A stretch of 64,000 bases of DNA. Source: Adineta steineri (Eukaryota > Rotifera > Eurotatoria > Adinetida > Adinetidae). Positions 25,102 through 36,518 of the stretch are shown here, piece by piece (position 1 is the first letter of the stretch; each line of letters begins with the position of its first letter). Under the pieces are notes generated by a model. The model ran no database searches and had not been told where the DNA came from. It saw only the letters and a program-made list of their open reading frames with translations. The stretch is from contig CAJNOI010000164.1 in NCBI GenBank assembly GCA_905250115.1, forward strand, positions 1 through 64,000. The letters are read 5' to 3'. The translations under genes were made by a program, and so were the position numbers.

Positions 25102-26771
25102 ATGTTTTGGATAATTTTTGTTTTACTGGTATTTTCTACTGGTGATTGTATTCTTATCGGTAAAATGGATAATACTATAATGATTGGTAATATATATAAA
25201 TCATTATGGAATATAACGCAAAGTCAGTGTATATGTGAAATGATAAATTCAAATGGAATAATGTCGACATTAAATTATTTTTCAATCAATCAAACTTGCC
25301 AATTATTTTATACAAATTACAGTTCGATTTTAATTGAATTTAATCTGAATTCTTCTTTAATATTTATGAATCAATCAGCAATATTCATAGAACTAAGTAA
25401 ATATATTATAACTATTGCAAAAATATTATAGTTTTGCTTTTGAATGGCAAATATTTTTGTCGAATCCATGGAAGATGCTCCCACGACATTTGCTCTCCAA
25501 TATTAACTGTCGATCGATAAGATGATCACTATTAATAGAGTGTGTGTGTGAACGTTGAAGATGATATAGTTGGGAAAAAGATAATAACACATGCACCCAC
25601 GCTAAAACCCACACCCACATTCATACTCACATCCTAAAGATGGTTTTTTAATATCATATTTCTAATATAGATCAGATCACATCGACATCGTCATCATCAA
25701 CAACAAAAACCACCATCACTACGACAACAACAACCATCGCGACAACACCAGCACGTAAGCGAATGAATATTTTCTTTTGTTCGCAATTTTTTCATTTTAA
25801 ACCTATTAAATGCAGCGACTAATTTAGTTAAATGTTGATCACACATATCAGCTGAGTTGTTGATGTGAATCATCGTAGTTAGTAATTGTAAATTTTATCC
25901 ACGAACTTGTAGATTTTCTGTCTGATTATTTGGTAACATATACAGACTATAGATAACTATAAAACTCGGATATACACTTAAATGCTACTGAAGAGTAAAC
26001 AGGGCTGCTAAACACACATTTTTGAAACTAGGAGATGGTCGTCAAAAAATCGGCAATTGACCAGGAGATTTTTACTGAAAAATCAGAAAAAAATTAGAAA
26101 GCTATTGACTATCTTGTTTTAAAGAAAAGTAAAATGTTGGGAGACGTGATGAAAGCTTGATACTTTCCGTTCCCATGTTAATTACTATGATAGATGATGA
26201 CGATGATAAAGCAGCTGTAGATTTTGAATGATTTCTTGATGGAATAGAATTGAAATTTTCTACAGACGGTGTCACGAGGAACAAACTGATTTCTAGTGCT
26301 AGAAATTATTTGAAATCATATTGAGAGTGACAGTGCGAGATAAACAAAATACCCTCACCCACACCCATCCTCATGATAGATGGATATTTTTCTAAAAGAG
26401 CCTCTTAAATCATCGAGAAAATGTATTTTGATACAATATTTGAAATCCAATATAATTGTCAAATATTTTCATTTTGTCATTTAGCTGTTTGCGCTGACAT
26501 TTGTCCCAGTAATCGGACATCTGATATTACTAGCACTTGTGGTCACACCTGTATTACTGATGCCAGTATTGGCAGTCAACATGTTGGTTCTACCGGCACT
26601 TGTGGTATTAATTCTACTTATTGTGCTGGTGGTACTTATACTATAACTCGTAATACTTACAGCGGTGTTAATTTTGATTGTAGCGCCTACTATGGTTGTG
26701 GTTCCTATGGTTGTTGTACTGGTATTGGTCCTTCTTCCAGTACGAATGTTTACTGTATTAAATGTAATTAA
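25102..26771 (+). CDS. Secreted protein: N-terminal Cys domain, Thr-rich linker, Cys-rich C-domain (three exons)
   Basis: Exons 25102-25396, 25671-25754 and 26485-26771 join in phase 1/1 to 221 residues. Residues 1-16 (MFWIIFVLLVFSTGDC) are a signal peptide. Residues ~17-98 hold four Cys and several NxT/NxS sites and resemble a divergent PAN/apple-like module. The second exon is a pure Thr/Ser linker (STSSSSTTKTT...). The third exon has 14-15 Cys and repeats of the type STCGHTC / GTCGIN / YYGCGSYGCC, ending CIKCN. All internal junctions are phase 1, the classic form of shuffled extracellular cassettes. Both introns contain GGGTGT/ACACCC hairpin sequence. Function unknown; a secreted or surface protein is inferred. 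Confidence 0.75.
25538..25637. repeat. GGGTGT/ACACCC hairpin element in intron
   Basis: The left arm is degraded to AGAGTGTGTGTGTGAACG. The right side has AACCCACACCCACATTCATA and ends CACATCCTAAAGATGG, matching the CACCCTCAAGATGG end of the family. It lies inside intron 1 of the secreted-protein gene. Confidence 0.6.
26350..26383. repeat. Half GGGTGT/ACACCC element in intron
   Basis: It reads TACCCTCACCCACACCCATC then CTCATGATAGATGG, i.e. the right arm and terminus only. It lies in intron 2 of the secreted-protein gene. Confidence 0.5.
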
Positions 26772-27436
26772 TAATACACCTGATTAATCATCTTCTTATA
26801 TGCAAAATGGTCCACGTATACAACAATCTTTTACTTCGAACTATACACTGTTTCATTTAGACATACATAGCTCTTTTCCTATTGCACCACTTATCATGCT
26901 TTTTGCATTGATAATATGGACTATTTTGATTTTTTCTTTTACTCATTAACATAAGTAACGCGCGTCATTACGACTCGCTTGACTCTCATTTGAATTCGAT
27001 GTAACCATTCTTTGTTGTTATGTGCTAAATCTGGCTTTGAGAACTATCGCTGTATATACACTGAGGTTTCCACCTCTTTCGCTTTTTTGCAGAGAAGTTT
27101 CACTATTTGGAATTTCTCCTGCAATACTTGTCCTCTTGTTTTTTCAATAGAAGTTTTTGAGGAAAAATGAGCGAAATGCGAATGCAGATCATTCATTATA
27201 CTTATCTGATTCTGTTCTATTAGTAGTTACTAACAATGGAGGTGTGGGTGTCAGTGTGGGCATTCTATTGTTTCAACACCCACACCCTGGCGAGCAACTG
27301 TCCTAAACCCACACCTACACGCATCCGGTCGACTTAGTTTCTTATGGATATTTGTTGTTTCGTTACTGAGGCTGTATGATAAGAGATTCACGTTTATTTT
27401 AGAAAAGAAAAATAACAGATAGATTAATGTAAATGT
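26772..27436. other. Convergent intergenic region
   Basis: It separates the 3' ends of the plus-strand secreted-protein gene and the minus-strand protease gene. The GGGTGT hairpin at 27237-27326 lies here. Nothing else is recognised. Confidence 0.45.
27237..27326. repeat. GGGTGT/ACACCC hairpin element
   Basis: The left arm reads TGGAGGTGTGGGTGTCAGTG, the middle has CAACACCCACACCCTGG, and the right end has AACCCACACCTACACGCATC. It is an imperfect palindrome just downstream of the Deg-like protease gene. Confidence 0.65.
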
Positions 27437-30162
27437 TCACATTCTTGGTTGTGCTATTGAATTTTGTTTTAAAATTCTTGCTTCTGATTGTTTAGCTCGT
27501 TTGCATGAAATCACTATAAATCTGTTTCTCTCGATTCCAAATCGAATATAAGAATCATCTTCATCATTTGATATTTTATCAATTAATTCAGCTAGATGCT
27601 TCATATTTAGAATTTCAACATCATTGACAGTTTTCAGTACACAATTTGCAAAATCTGATGTTATTCCGTGATTAACATCATCAATAAGTATTTGATTAAT
27701 AATAATAATTTGCTGATTTATTTCTTGTAAATGATCATGTAATGCTAAATTAATTAAATTTTTTGGAGCTTTCTGATACCAATCACATTTACCAAATTCA
27801 TATAAATAAAATCGGGTTAATACTGTAAATACAATTCCAGCATAAATTAGATATTCTGGATGTTTATCGTGAGAATGTAATGGAACAAGGGTTGGATTAT
27901 TATCCAATGGACTTGTTAGTGTTAATTCTTTACCTATAACAAAACAATATATTTTAATCTAGACAAAAAATAAGACACTTTTTCTTTTTGAATGCCAATA
28001 CTACTCTCGTTTTTATTCTCACATTTGGACTAAAAATGACAAAAACCTGAATGAGCTGATTCTGATTGAAAAATATCAAATGAGAAACCTTCGGAAAGAA
28101 ACTATATATACAAATAATATTTGTCTGTGGGTGTGGGTGTGGATTTCAATTGAGGATCACACTCACACCCACACCTACCCTTTTTATTGTTCGTATTTCT
28201 ATCTTTTTTATTTCTGTTCATGTTGTTAGCAGAAATCTACGTGGATAAAGAGATGAATGCTCATTCATTACTCAACGTTTTATTTGAATCTGTTTCCTTC
28301 ATTGAACAAATTAAAAGTGAAAGGCGTTCACATGCACAGCTAGCTTTTCTATATTCTTAAAAGAACTGTATAAAGTGAATGATATGAAACTACTTTCTTA
28401 ATTGTAATTTAATACTCAAAGATTGTTATACGCTAAAAAGTGTATTTTGTTACCTTGCCTTATAATTGTAAATGTAATTGTATCTTCCACAAATTTTAAT
28501 TTTTGTAAATAGATAAAACTAAGTCTTTCACCACGACGAAAATAGACTGTCCCATCATCGGCAATAGGCACATTGTCAATAGCTGTGATAACATCATCTT
28601 TTTTTAATACTTTGCTAAGAACACATGCTGGTTCAACCGATGTTACTAAGATACCATGTTGATCCTCATTCAGTTTCAAGTATTCGCGATATGATGGATT
28701 TTCCATTGATTGATAATAAAATCTCATTGTTGGAAATGCTGTATATTTATTATGCAGTTCAATATCATCTAATACATGCTTGATTACTGATACAGGTATT
28801 ATATATCCAATTGATTGAGCTTGACTTTGACCTTGAAATGACATGCCAACAACATGTTTACCTAAACAAGATATTCAAAAAAAAGATGCTTTTATTAATG
28901 AATGGGAAGAATCATCATTGACCGAAGCAATTCTTAAATACTGAAAAAATAACACCATGTTTATGCTCCATTTTATGATTTAGTACTGTAGTGTCTAGCT
29001 CTGTAATCTATCTTCTGAGTATAAAATATCCTTAGAGCAAACTATGACTTAATTCGTCAAAAGTTTTTTCGTACCTTGAATAGCTGGTCCTCCACTGTTC
29101 CCAGGATTTGTTGCAGCATCTATTTGTATTGTTAACAAAGATTCAAGTGAATGCGAGTATGTTGACATAACAACTCTCGAAACGACACCTTTTGTCACTG
29201 ATAAATTATCACCACCTATAGACAAATGGAATTAGTATATAAAAATATGGAAACTTTGATTTACCTATTGGAAATCCAACAATTGTTATTGATTCTTGTA
29301 ATCTAGGAACATTATCACTAAATGTCAAAGATTCTAATTTAATCCAAAATTTGTTGTCATCAACAGTCATAATAACTAAATCACATTCATGTGCAATGTA
29401 CAATATACGTGCAGGGTATTTTTCAGCATCGCCATGTTTTCGAATACGAATACTTGACGCATTTGTAACGGCGTGAGCATTTGATAGAATCCATCGATTT
29501 TTTATTATAAAGCCTGAAGACGTTGTAGCTTCCTGACGTTTCATTTGCCTAAACAACAAAAAATAAAGGCATTTATCAGTTTCATTTCATAACGTAACTT
29601 TCTCTTTCCAGGCTTTCAGATAAAGACCTTTTAAGTATGATCTTTAGATCGAAGTATTTGAAATCAAATAATTCCAGATAAAAAGCTAAAACTGTATGCA
29701 GTTCGAAGATTATTTTTCTGATTTCTCACATTAAAAAATTACAGGTTATAGAGTTTAATCCTTAAATACATTAATCATAATTAGCAACAGAGTTTAGCTA
29801 CTTGGTGTCACAGACGTGGAATTCTTTACAAAACACAATTTTTTATAAAAACATAACAATGAGATGCTTAAACTAACTTACCAAGGTAAATAAAAATTGC
29901 ATGGTATTGAAGTGCAAAAGACTTTGACAACACTGTTTAACACTAATTCTAATGATTCAATCGCGTCAGGATCAGTGTCTGTTTTTAATAAGGAACGAAC
30001 CGTTTTGATTGGTAGTTGTTGCTTTGATAACAGTGGCAGCTGTTGTTCTTGTACATTATCTAATTGCACACTATCACCTAAATCCAATTGATCTCTAACC
30101 AATGGCGCTAAAACATCTGCCAACGAAACTGTATCATTCTCGAGTTGAATACTATCTTTCAT
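27437..30162 (-). CDS. Deg/HtrA-type serine protease, Deg9-like (five exons)
   Basis: Minus-strand exons 29882-30162, 29265-29548, 29075-29215, 28454-28861 and 27437-27933 join in phase (2,1,1,1) to 536 residues. An in-frame stop just upstream fixes the start. The trypsin-like domain (~80-265) has the triad in order: His in SNAHAV, Asp in ECDLVIM, Ser in [13 protein letters not shown] domain follows ([30 protein letters not shown]), then [14 protein letters not shown] and a second degenerate PDZ-like domain ([10 protein letters not shown] ...). This order and many motifs ([43 protein letters not shown]) match the plant Deg9 type, unusual for an animal gene but present in several invertebrates and protists. 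There is no signal peptide or TM, so a nuclear or cytosolic location is likely. A GGGTGT hairpin lies in the last intron. Confidence 0.92.
28125..28181. repeat. GGGTGT/ACACCC hairpin element in intron
   Basis: TGTGGGTGTGGGTGTGGATT faces CACTCACACCCACACCTACC across a ~15-base loop. It lies in the last intron of the Deg9-like gene. Confidence 0.7.
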
Positions 30163-31208
30163 AATAGTTCTTTAGCCAAGTATCGATCTAGAATAAACAA
30201 GGCCGTATTAACATGAGGCTCTACCGGGGTTTATTTCTTTACTGAGGATTTCTTGGTAAATTGTGTGAGATAAATCTCAAAAAACGATACTCCAGTGTAA
30301 TAATTTTGTAATCTAAGCTTGTACAACTGTCCTTTTATATCTTTTCAAATAAAATCAATCAGAAGGAGATAAGAAAGAACAATGGCCGACTATACATATC
30401 ACCAATGAGGCGAAACGGTCAAGGAAGAAAGTGAAAACAAGAACAAAGAGAGGTGAAAGAATGAGAAATGACCGATTTATATGTACATGCATGATGAGCA
30501 TACAAATCGACGATCTTGTCCTATTCTTTCCAGGTTCTTGCATTTCAGACAAGATTCTTGTAATAGAGAAAAAAAAACATTCTTGCCAGCTTTCCAAGAT
30601 GAACGGCACGTGATGTAGTCTTTGTTTATCACATATATAAAACCGTTATCTGAATGTTATTTATTCATAATCATTATTCACTCGATAAGTATAGTACAAA
30701 TTCATTTATATTATTTTCTTTTCCTAAAGCGCTTATTTAATTCAAACGACATCCAGTAAGTTATTGCTTTAAATGGATGTATAGTAAAAGTTTATTTTGT
30801 ATCGAGAAAACAATGGAATATATCATATTCATTTTCTCATTGTTTTCTGAAAACTACTCTTATTAGGCACATTTCTATATTTCTCAAACTCGAATGTCTA
30901 GATTTTTTTTTTCTAGATTTTTTCACTACCGATACAAGTATCACATATAATGGACGAAGACAATATCGATTCATTTAAAAAATTATTGTTTGATAATCCT
31001 CTTGCTATAGGTAAAACTTTAAAAAAATAAGTAAAAGAAGAATTTTTTTATTGTTTTTCATGTTAAAAACTGCAATTACTTCATGAATATGTGAAAACTA
31101 AAGTATTTTTTTGTACATGGTGTAAACAGCTTATAATAAAATAAAATAAAATAAAAAAGTAGTAATAACCTAGAAAAGGCTTTTTTAATATGATCAGAAT
31201 CAGGCAAG

Positions 31209-31258
31209 AAGGGTGTGGGTATATATTCATCTCATACTCCGCCCACACTCACCCTTAT
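31209..31258. repeat. GGGTGT/ACACCC hairpin element
   Basis: AAGGGTGTGGGTATATATTC faces ACTCCGCCCACACTCACCCT; the outer AAGGGTG and CACCCTT pair exactly. Confidence 0.65.
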
Positions 31259-31413
31259 ATGTCTCCTTATCAAGAGTCCCATCGCTTCCAAACAAGCATA
31301 CACTTATATATCCGCCCAATAGGGAGAAAAAGAGAACATAAAAGAAAAGGACAATAAAGACGAAATGAGATTGGGGGGAAAGTACCACATGATGTATAAA
31401 ATAATGGGAATAT

Positions 31414-31490
31414 TTGAGAGTGTGGGTGAGGAGATCGATAAGTGTATTTGTTCCCATGTCCACCAACCCGCACCCTCACTCTTAAGATAT
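31414..31490. repeat. GGGTGT/ACACCC hairpin element
   Basis: GAGAGTGTGGGTGAGGAGAT faces ACCCGCACCCTCACTCTTAA, separated by ~27 bases. It is the second of a pair only 150 bp apart. Confidence 0.6.
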
Positions 31491-31678
31491 CATATATTGT
31501 TTATCTTATCAACATTATAGATCGATAAATAAATCATTTGATTATCATTTCTGACATTTCATTATCTCTCCTAAAAATATTTTAAAACCTTTTCACTCAT
31601 TAAACAAACATCACATCTGAAACACAACAAATATTTATTGAAATTATTACAACATCAAAAGCAAACTAATAAGAATGT

Positions 31679-33316
31679 CTATTCATTGCAAGATAAACCC
31701 AAAGCAATTTGAATGCTATTCATCCCTGTATCAATAAACACTAGATCATCTCTTCCATCTCGATTCAAATCAATGACTTGCAATGATTGACAACATTTAT
31801 CAATGCAACCTGCATGAGTTCCAAAAGATAAATCTTTTCGTTCAAAAAGTCCATGATTTGAACCAATAAATATTGTTACAGTTCCATTGCAATATAGTAT
31901 AGCTAAATCATCGACTCGATCGTTATTAAAATTAATTCGAGCAATAGATGTCGGATAAGGATCTGTGCGATAAATCATTGGAATGCTCTTCCATTCCAAC
32001 AGCAATTTATCTTTATAGCGAAGTAAAACTTGTAATGTGTCCGATTGAGAAGAAATCAATGCTAAATCGACGAATTCATCGTCATTAAATCTTCCTGTGA
32101 CTGCAGCTGATGGAGATTTATACATTTCGTCAAATGCTAACTCTTTTTCCTTACAGTAATCTTGGCACTCATATGCACTGCGAGTTATCACGAAACCACC
32201 ACTGGTGAGCCAGACCATATTATTTTGTCTTGCATCATTATCCAAATCATGGACTACTATTGAAATGACTATACCACTGTAGCTCTTAGACGAGCATGGT
32301 ATATATTTAAAGTTATATCTGTTGCCCATATTTACATAACTAATAAATTGAAATTCAGAATTCCGATCATCTTGAGCACTAGCAACTAAATCAACAAACC
32401 CATCACTATCGATATCAACAACTGCAATCGCATTCATTTTGTTAGAACGTGGACTGCTAAAAAAAAAGTCAGTTGATGGAATAAATGAATCATTTAATCC
32501 AGAACCATAGAAAATAACTATTTTTTGTGTTGCAGATAAAACAATAACTAGAAAAGAAAGAACAACTTTAAAGTATTAAGGGTGGGTGTGGGTGTAGGTG
32601 TCTGAGCTATTCTCATCCTTACATCTATACGCACAGCCACATCCACACCCTCAAGCAAGTTTCTCATTTGACATATTTATATAACATATGATGATAAAGA
32701 TTTTTGTCATATGATAAATGCTTACCCAAATCTAAAAATGTATCATTATCAAAATCACCAATTGCTATTTCTCTCGGACTAGATCCATTTCCTGTTGAAT
32801 AGATTTGTTGTGCTTGAAATATTCCACTATTATTTCCCAACAACACACTTATTGTATCTGAATCAGCATTAGTCACAGCTAAATCTTTAATGTCATCATG
32901 ATTAAAATCACCAATCACCATTGACACAGGATTAAGACCAGTCGGATAAGTTTGAGATTGATACTTAAGAGTCATATGGCAAATGTCTACAAAACATAAC
33001 AATCAACTCATTGTTTATCACAAATTAAATTTACTTGTTGACGTCACTGTTGATTCTGTTATTAAATTATTACTACTGTCTGTAGTTGTTTGAATGGTTG
33101 TTGAAATAACTTGTTGTTCTTTATTTCGAGCAATAAACAAATTAATGGATACTGATATTATTGCAGCTATACCTAACAGTGCTAAACAAATTAGTATTAT
33201 TCGATCTCGATACGTTTTGTCGCTAGAATAATGATAAAACAGAAGGTAGATATGAGAAACTTGATCCATTCTACTACTTACGGATGGTTCTGTTCTTCGA
33301 CAGAAGTCATGTTGTC
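31679..33316 (-). CDS. FG-GAP/VCBS propeller with TM anchor (exons D-G of a larger gene, or its own gene)
   Basis: Minus-strand exons 33282-33316, 33035-33222, 32726-32986 and 31679-32547 join in phase (2,1,1). The first exon holds DNMTSVEEQNHP; a TM helix follows (ILICLALLGIAAIISVSINLF), then a Thr/Ser linker (STTIQTTTDSSNN), then seven FG-GAP-like repeats. Each has a Ca-loop type motif: GDFNHDDIKDLAV, GDFDNDTFLDL, VDIDSDGFVDLVA, HDLDNDA, GRFNDDEFVDLAL, INFNNDRVDDLAI and DLNRDGRDDLVF. Seven repeats fit one integrin-alpha-type beta-propeller outside the cell. The upstream exon ends in matching phase 0 only 55 bases away (33372), so this is most simply the C-terminal part of the three-module gene. 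The alternative is an own start at the ATG at 33308-33310, right after a TTTTTTTAG acceptor. Confidence 0.8.
32578..32656. repeat. GGGTGT/ACACCC hairpin element in intron
   Basis: AGGGTGGGTGTGGGTGTAGG faces GCCACATCCACACCCTCAAG. It fills the middle of the 178-nt intron between the second and third FG-GAP repeats; the other small introns of this gene are 48-59 nt. Confidence 0.7.
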
Positions 33317-33371
33317 CTAAAAAAATTGAAAAGTATTATTATGGTGAAATTACGAAGGCCAAATGAATCAC

Positions 33372-34768
33372 CTGAACTGCCGTCACGGTTGTTGATGTAA
33401 TCGAAACTACGTCGCTCCCCTCCTCATTATCTTCAATGTTCATAATGATATTCGATGATGTTAAGTTTGGTACCACTCGACTTTTCCTCTTTCGCCAATC
33501 AACGAATTTGTATACGATAATTGCTAGCAATTTCACAAGAACATGTAGTCCTTTTGTTAAACCACCAAATAGAGCAATTAATGTTGTTATAACATAGAGT
33601 GAATTATATTCTAATACATAAGAATATTCACATGATTGAGGTGCACATTGATTAAAATAAAGATCAAATGATGTATTCTGAAACCATTGAGAAATAAACA
33701 TTTGATTAAGAAGTGTTTCAATCGTTGTATTGGGCATTGCTAATGAAGAATACGTGAGAACTTTAACTGGTTGAGGTTTAGAATAGTAAATAGATGCTTG
33801 CATAAAACCAAGACATGTCTTATTATAGAGACAAGTCAAAGTTGACTGCAACAAAGAATCGAGCATCATACAGCCATAAAGAAATCCTGGAAGAGGTTGT
33901 ATGAATAGTTCTCTTCGTGTCAGACATGGAAATTCTGCTAGGTTTGAACAGTTTGATTGTATTCCACATGAACAATTATGCGTTCCATATTTTTGTGGTC
34001 GAGTTAGTACATCCAGTGGCTCACCTTTATGTATATCGATAATATTATGTGGATATTTTTGAAAGAAGATCCAGTTAGAGGAAAGCAATGTGCCAAGCTG
34101 ATTAGCATGATTTATTGCTTGCATTAATTTGAATGGTTCTAAAAACTGATTAGATGTTGTTTGTTTGAACTGTTCTATGACTAATTTTGTTCGACTGTCA
34201 AATTCAGAACGAGAAATAACATATGCTGTAATCAAATCAGTTTCTTTGAATATTGACAACGATGCATTTAATGTCTTTTGAGAGATTTTGCAAAGTGTTG
34301 ACAAAGTTTCGAATTGCATCCGAAGTATTTTACGAAAATCAACTTTGCTCATCTCGATGTCTTTATGTGGAAATCCGTCAGGTATGCTATTTAACCATTC
34401 TTGTGAAACGAAAAGACTCGAACAGATCTCATGATATTGAGGTTCAATTTGAGAGATAAACTCTTTGAATTTGATTGTAATACGATTACAAGGACATTGT
34501 AATGTTACAGGATATTGAACGAATAATTCCTCGTATTTTGATAATGATGGATATGGAACTGGGACTGTCACTGTCTCTTGTTTCAGTAATGTATAACTAA
34601 TAAGAATGAACAAGCTTGTAATTAATAATATCAAATAGATTCGAGTTATGTGTCGACGTCGACGATTAATTTGTACATCTGTTGATGGTGGAATAATTGG
34701 ATAGACATTTAATTCTTCAATCTTTTTTTTACTAGATTTCGAAAGAGCTCGAACAGAATGCCAAAATC
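33372..34768 (-). CDS. Two-TM module C (third of three paralogous modules)
   Basis: This open exon (465 codons) has no Met before its first TM segment, so it must be spliced to an upstream exon. The acceptor at 34769-34770 (TTCATTTTAG) is phase 1. Order: basic cytosolic stretch (RRRRHITRIY), TM1 (LILLITSLFILISYTLL), a ~330-residue ectodomain with many Cys and NxT/S sites, and TM2 (SLYVITTLIALFGGLTKGLHVLVKLL), then a cytosolic tail. Shared family motifs are LQCPCNRITI, YHEICSSLFVS, LSTLC, PLPGFLYGC, TLTCLYNKTCL and YFNQCAPQSCEYSY. The frame leaves at a GTGATT donor (33370-33371) in phase 0 toward the FG-GAP exons. Unspliced, it would stop at 33339. Inside-out-inside topology with one large Cys-rich ectodomain recalls DEG/ENaC subunits, but I see no diagnostic ENaC motif. 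Confidence 0.75.
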
Positions 34769-34824
34769 CTAAAATGAATAATATTAATTAGTTACTATAA
34801 GATTTTTATCTCGAGTTTTCGTAC

Positions 34825-36132
34825 GGATTCGTATAGATATTGATACTCTTACTGTACTGGAGTTATTTCGTTGACGGTGAAGAATATAATTCCAAATTTT
34901 AATCAATAATTTAACAATCAATGGCAATAATAGATGTAGAAAAACATTGATACCACCCATAAATCCAATAATTTTTGCTACAACAAAAATAAAACTCAAT
35001 CGGTTTTTATAACTGTATTGACATGTTAATGCATGACATTGGTTAAAATATGATCCATAGGAATTATTATTATCCCATAATCGAATAAAAAGATCATTAG
35101 CCAATATTTGAATTCGATCATATTGACTATTATTCAATAGTAATGATGATTTTAGTGTAGTAATATTAATTGATGATTGCGTTGGGTTAATGAATTTTTT
35201 GATGTAAGAAAGACATGTTTCATTATAAAAACATTCTAATGTTGACATCAAGAGTGCTTCGAAAGGAAACTCTGATTGGACCATTCCGGGAATGATGTTC
35301 TTACTTTCGTTTTCTTTTATAATGGTCTTTTGGTAACATTGTAAACGAGAATCGAAAAAGCACATATGTGTCTGGTTCAATAATTCTTCCGGCGGTTTAT
35401 GCGTAAGAGGCAATAATGCAATGTATTCGTCAGAACTAAATATAGAATTCATTGGTGTAATAAACTGATTAATCTTGTAGTTCGTTTTTATCAATTGAAT
35501 TATGCGTTGAAATGTTGCAGGTAGACTTTTTTTAAAATTTTCCACGATTGAATTGATTTGCGTTTGAAATAATTCATTAATTAATTGTTTATTTGTGACA
35601 AATTTAGTTCGATAGAATGATTGAAGAGAATCTTGAATTGTTTCATTAGCCATTTGACATAATGTTGATAAAAGTTGAAAATGAAATTGAGATTGATAAC
35701 GAAAATCATTTGTTAATAAGTTTTTCATCGAATATTTATCAAATTCAATATTAATCCATTTAGAAGAGACAAATTCACTTGAACATACTTCATGATATTG
35801 TGGTTTGATGCTAAAAATGAATTGATAGTCAATTGTTGTTTGAGTACAAGGACAATCAAGTGTTTGTGGATATTGTTGATAAAGTTGAATAAACTCATTT
35901 GGTGATAGTGATTCAAAAGTAATACGATTTGTATGTTGTTCAATAGATGTAAAAGTAGTGAAAATGATCAACGCTATAGTTGATAGAACTATATAAAGTC
36001 GTGTAGTGTAACGTTGTCGTCGAAGAATATTTTCATCTTGTGTTGGAGGAACACGTTGAAATAAATTCAAATCAATTAATTTTTGTTTAATTAATCCCAA
36101 CAATCGTTTTAGGCGTTCACCAAAGGAGAGTA
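34825..36132 (-). CDS. Two-TM module B (second of three paralogous modules)
   Basis: A 436-codon exon that also lacks a Met ahead of TM1. The acceptor at 36133-36134 is phase 1, matching the phase-1 donor of module A 386 bases upstream. Sequence order: LSFGERLKRLLGLIKQKLID, basic RRQRYTTRLY, TM1 (IVLSTIALIIFTTF), ectodomain with LDCPCTQTTIDY, PQYHEVCSSEFVSSKW, LLSTLCQMA, IIPGMVQ, TLECFYNETCL and YFNQCHALTCQYSY, then TM2 (VVAKIIGFMGGINVFLHLLLPLIV). I place the donor at 34823-34824 (C|GTACGA), which makes a 56-nt intron to module C in frame. A GTACAG donor ~42 bases upstream is also in phase. Read without splicing it would end at 34784. Clearly homologous to modules A and C by motif order and spacing. 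Confidence 0.75.
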
Positions 36133-36518
36133 CTAAAAAGAAATACGATTAAAGAATAATACTATTTATAATTAGTTATATGAAACATTTCGCTCAAAAC
36201 GTGATTTTATACTGATAGTATCTGAACTTGTTTCGTATGCAATCGCATGTAAATAGATTTGCACAGTTTACATTAATCACATGTAAAATTGATCTTATTT
36301 AATTCTTGCACTACCACTCTACGTTATTTTGTGAAACGCTTAAAATAGATAGATTTCGATGAGTAAAGCAAAAATCTGAAGTCTGAACGGTTGAAGTCCT
36401 TTGAAGAAGTTGTTTCTCCTAGATACATGCTTTTCAAATGTAACTTAGTTAGATTTTTGACAACACGAATAGAGCACACCAACATAAATCTTTAACAAAG
36501 AAAACCATAGATAAATAC

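Larger units (their letters stand above)
30163..31678. other. Intergenic region with an orphan exon-like stretch
   Basis: It contains the 5' flank of the protease gene and the 3' flank of the FG-GAP gene. At 30951-31009 (+) an ATG opens MDEDNIDSFKKLLFDNPLAI and ends at a good GTAAAA donor, but no following exon is visible before the minus-strand gene. It could be a leftover first exon. An (AAAAT)n run lies near 31136. Two GGGTGT hairpins are listed separately. Confidence 0.4.

Noticed and set aside
34784-36103. Modules B and C as free-standing genes starting at TTG codons
   Set aside because: No Met precedes the first TM and there is a good in-phase acceptor just upstream, so splicing from an earlier exon is more likely.
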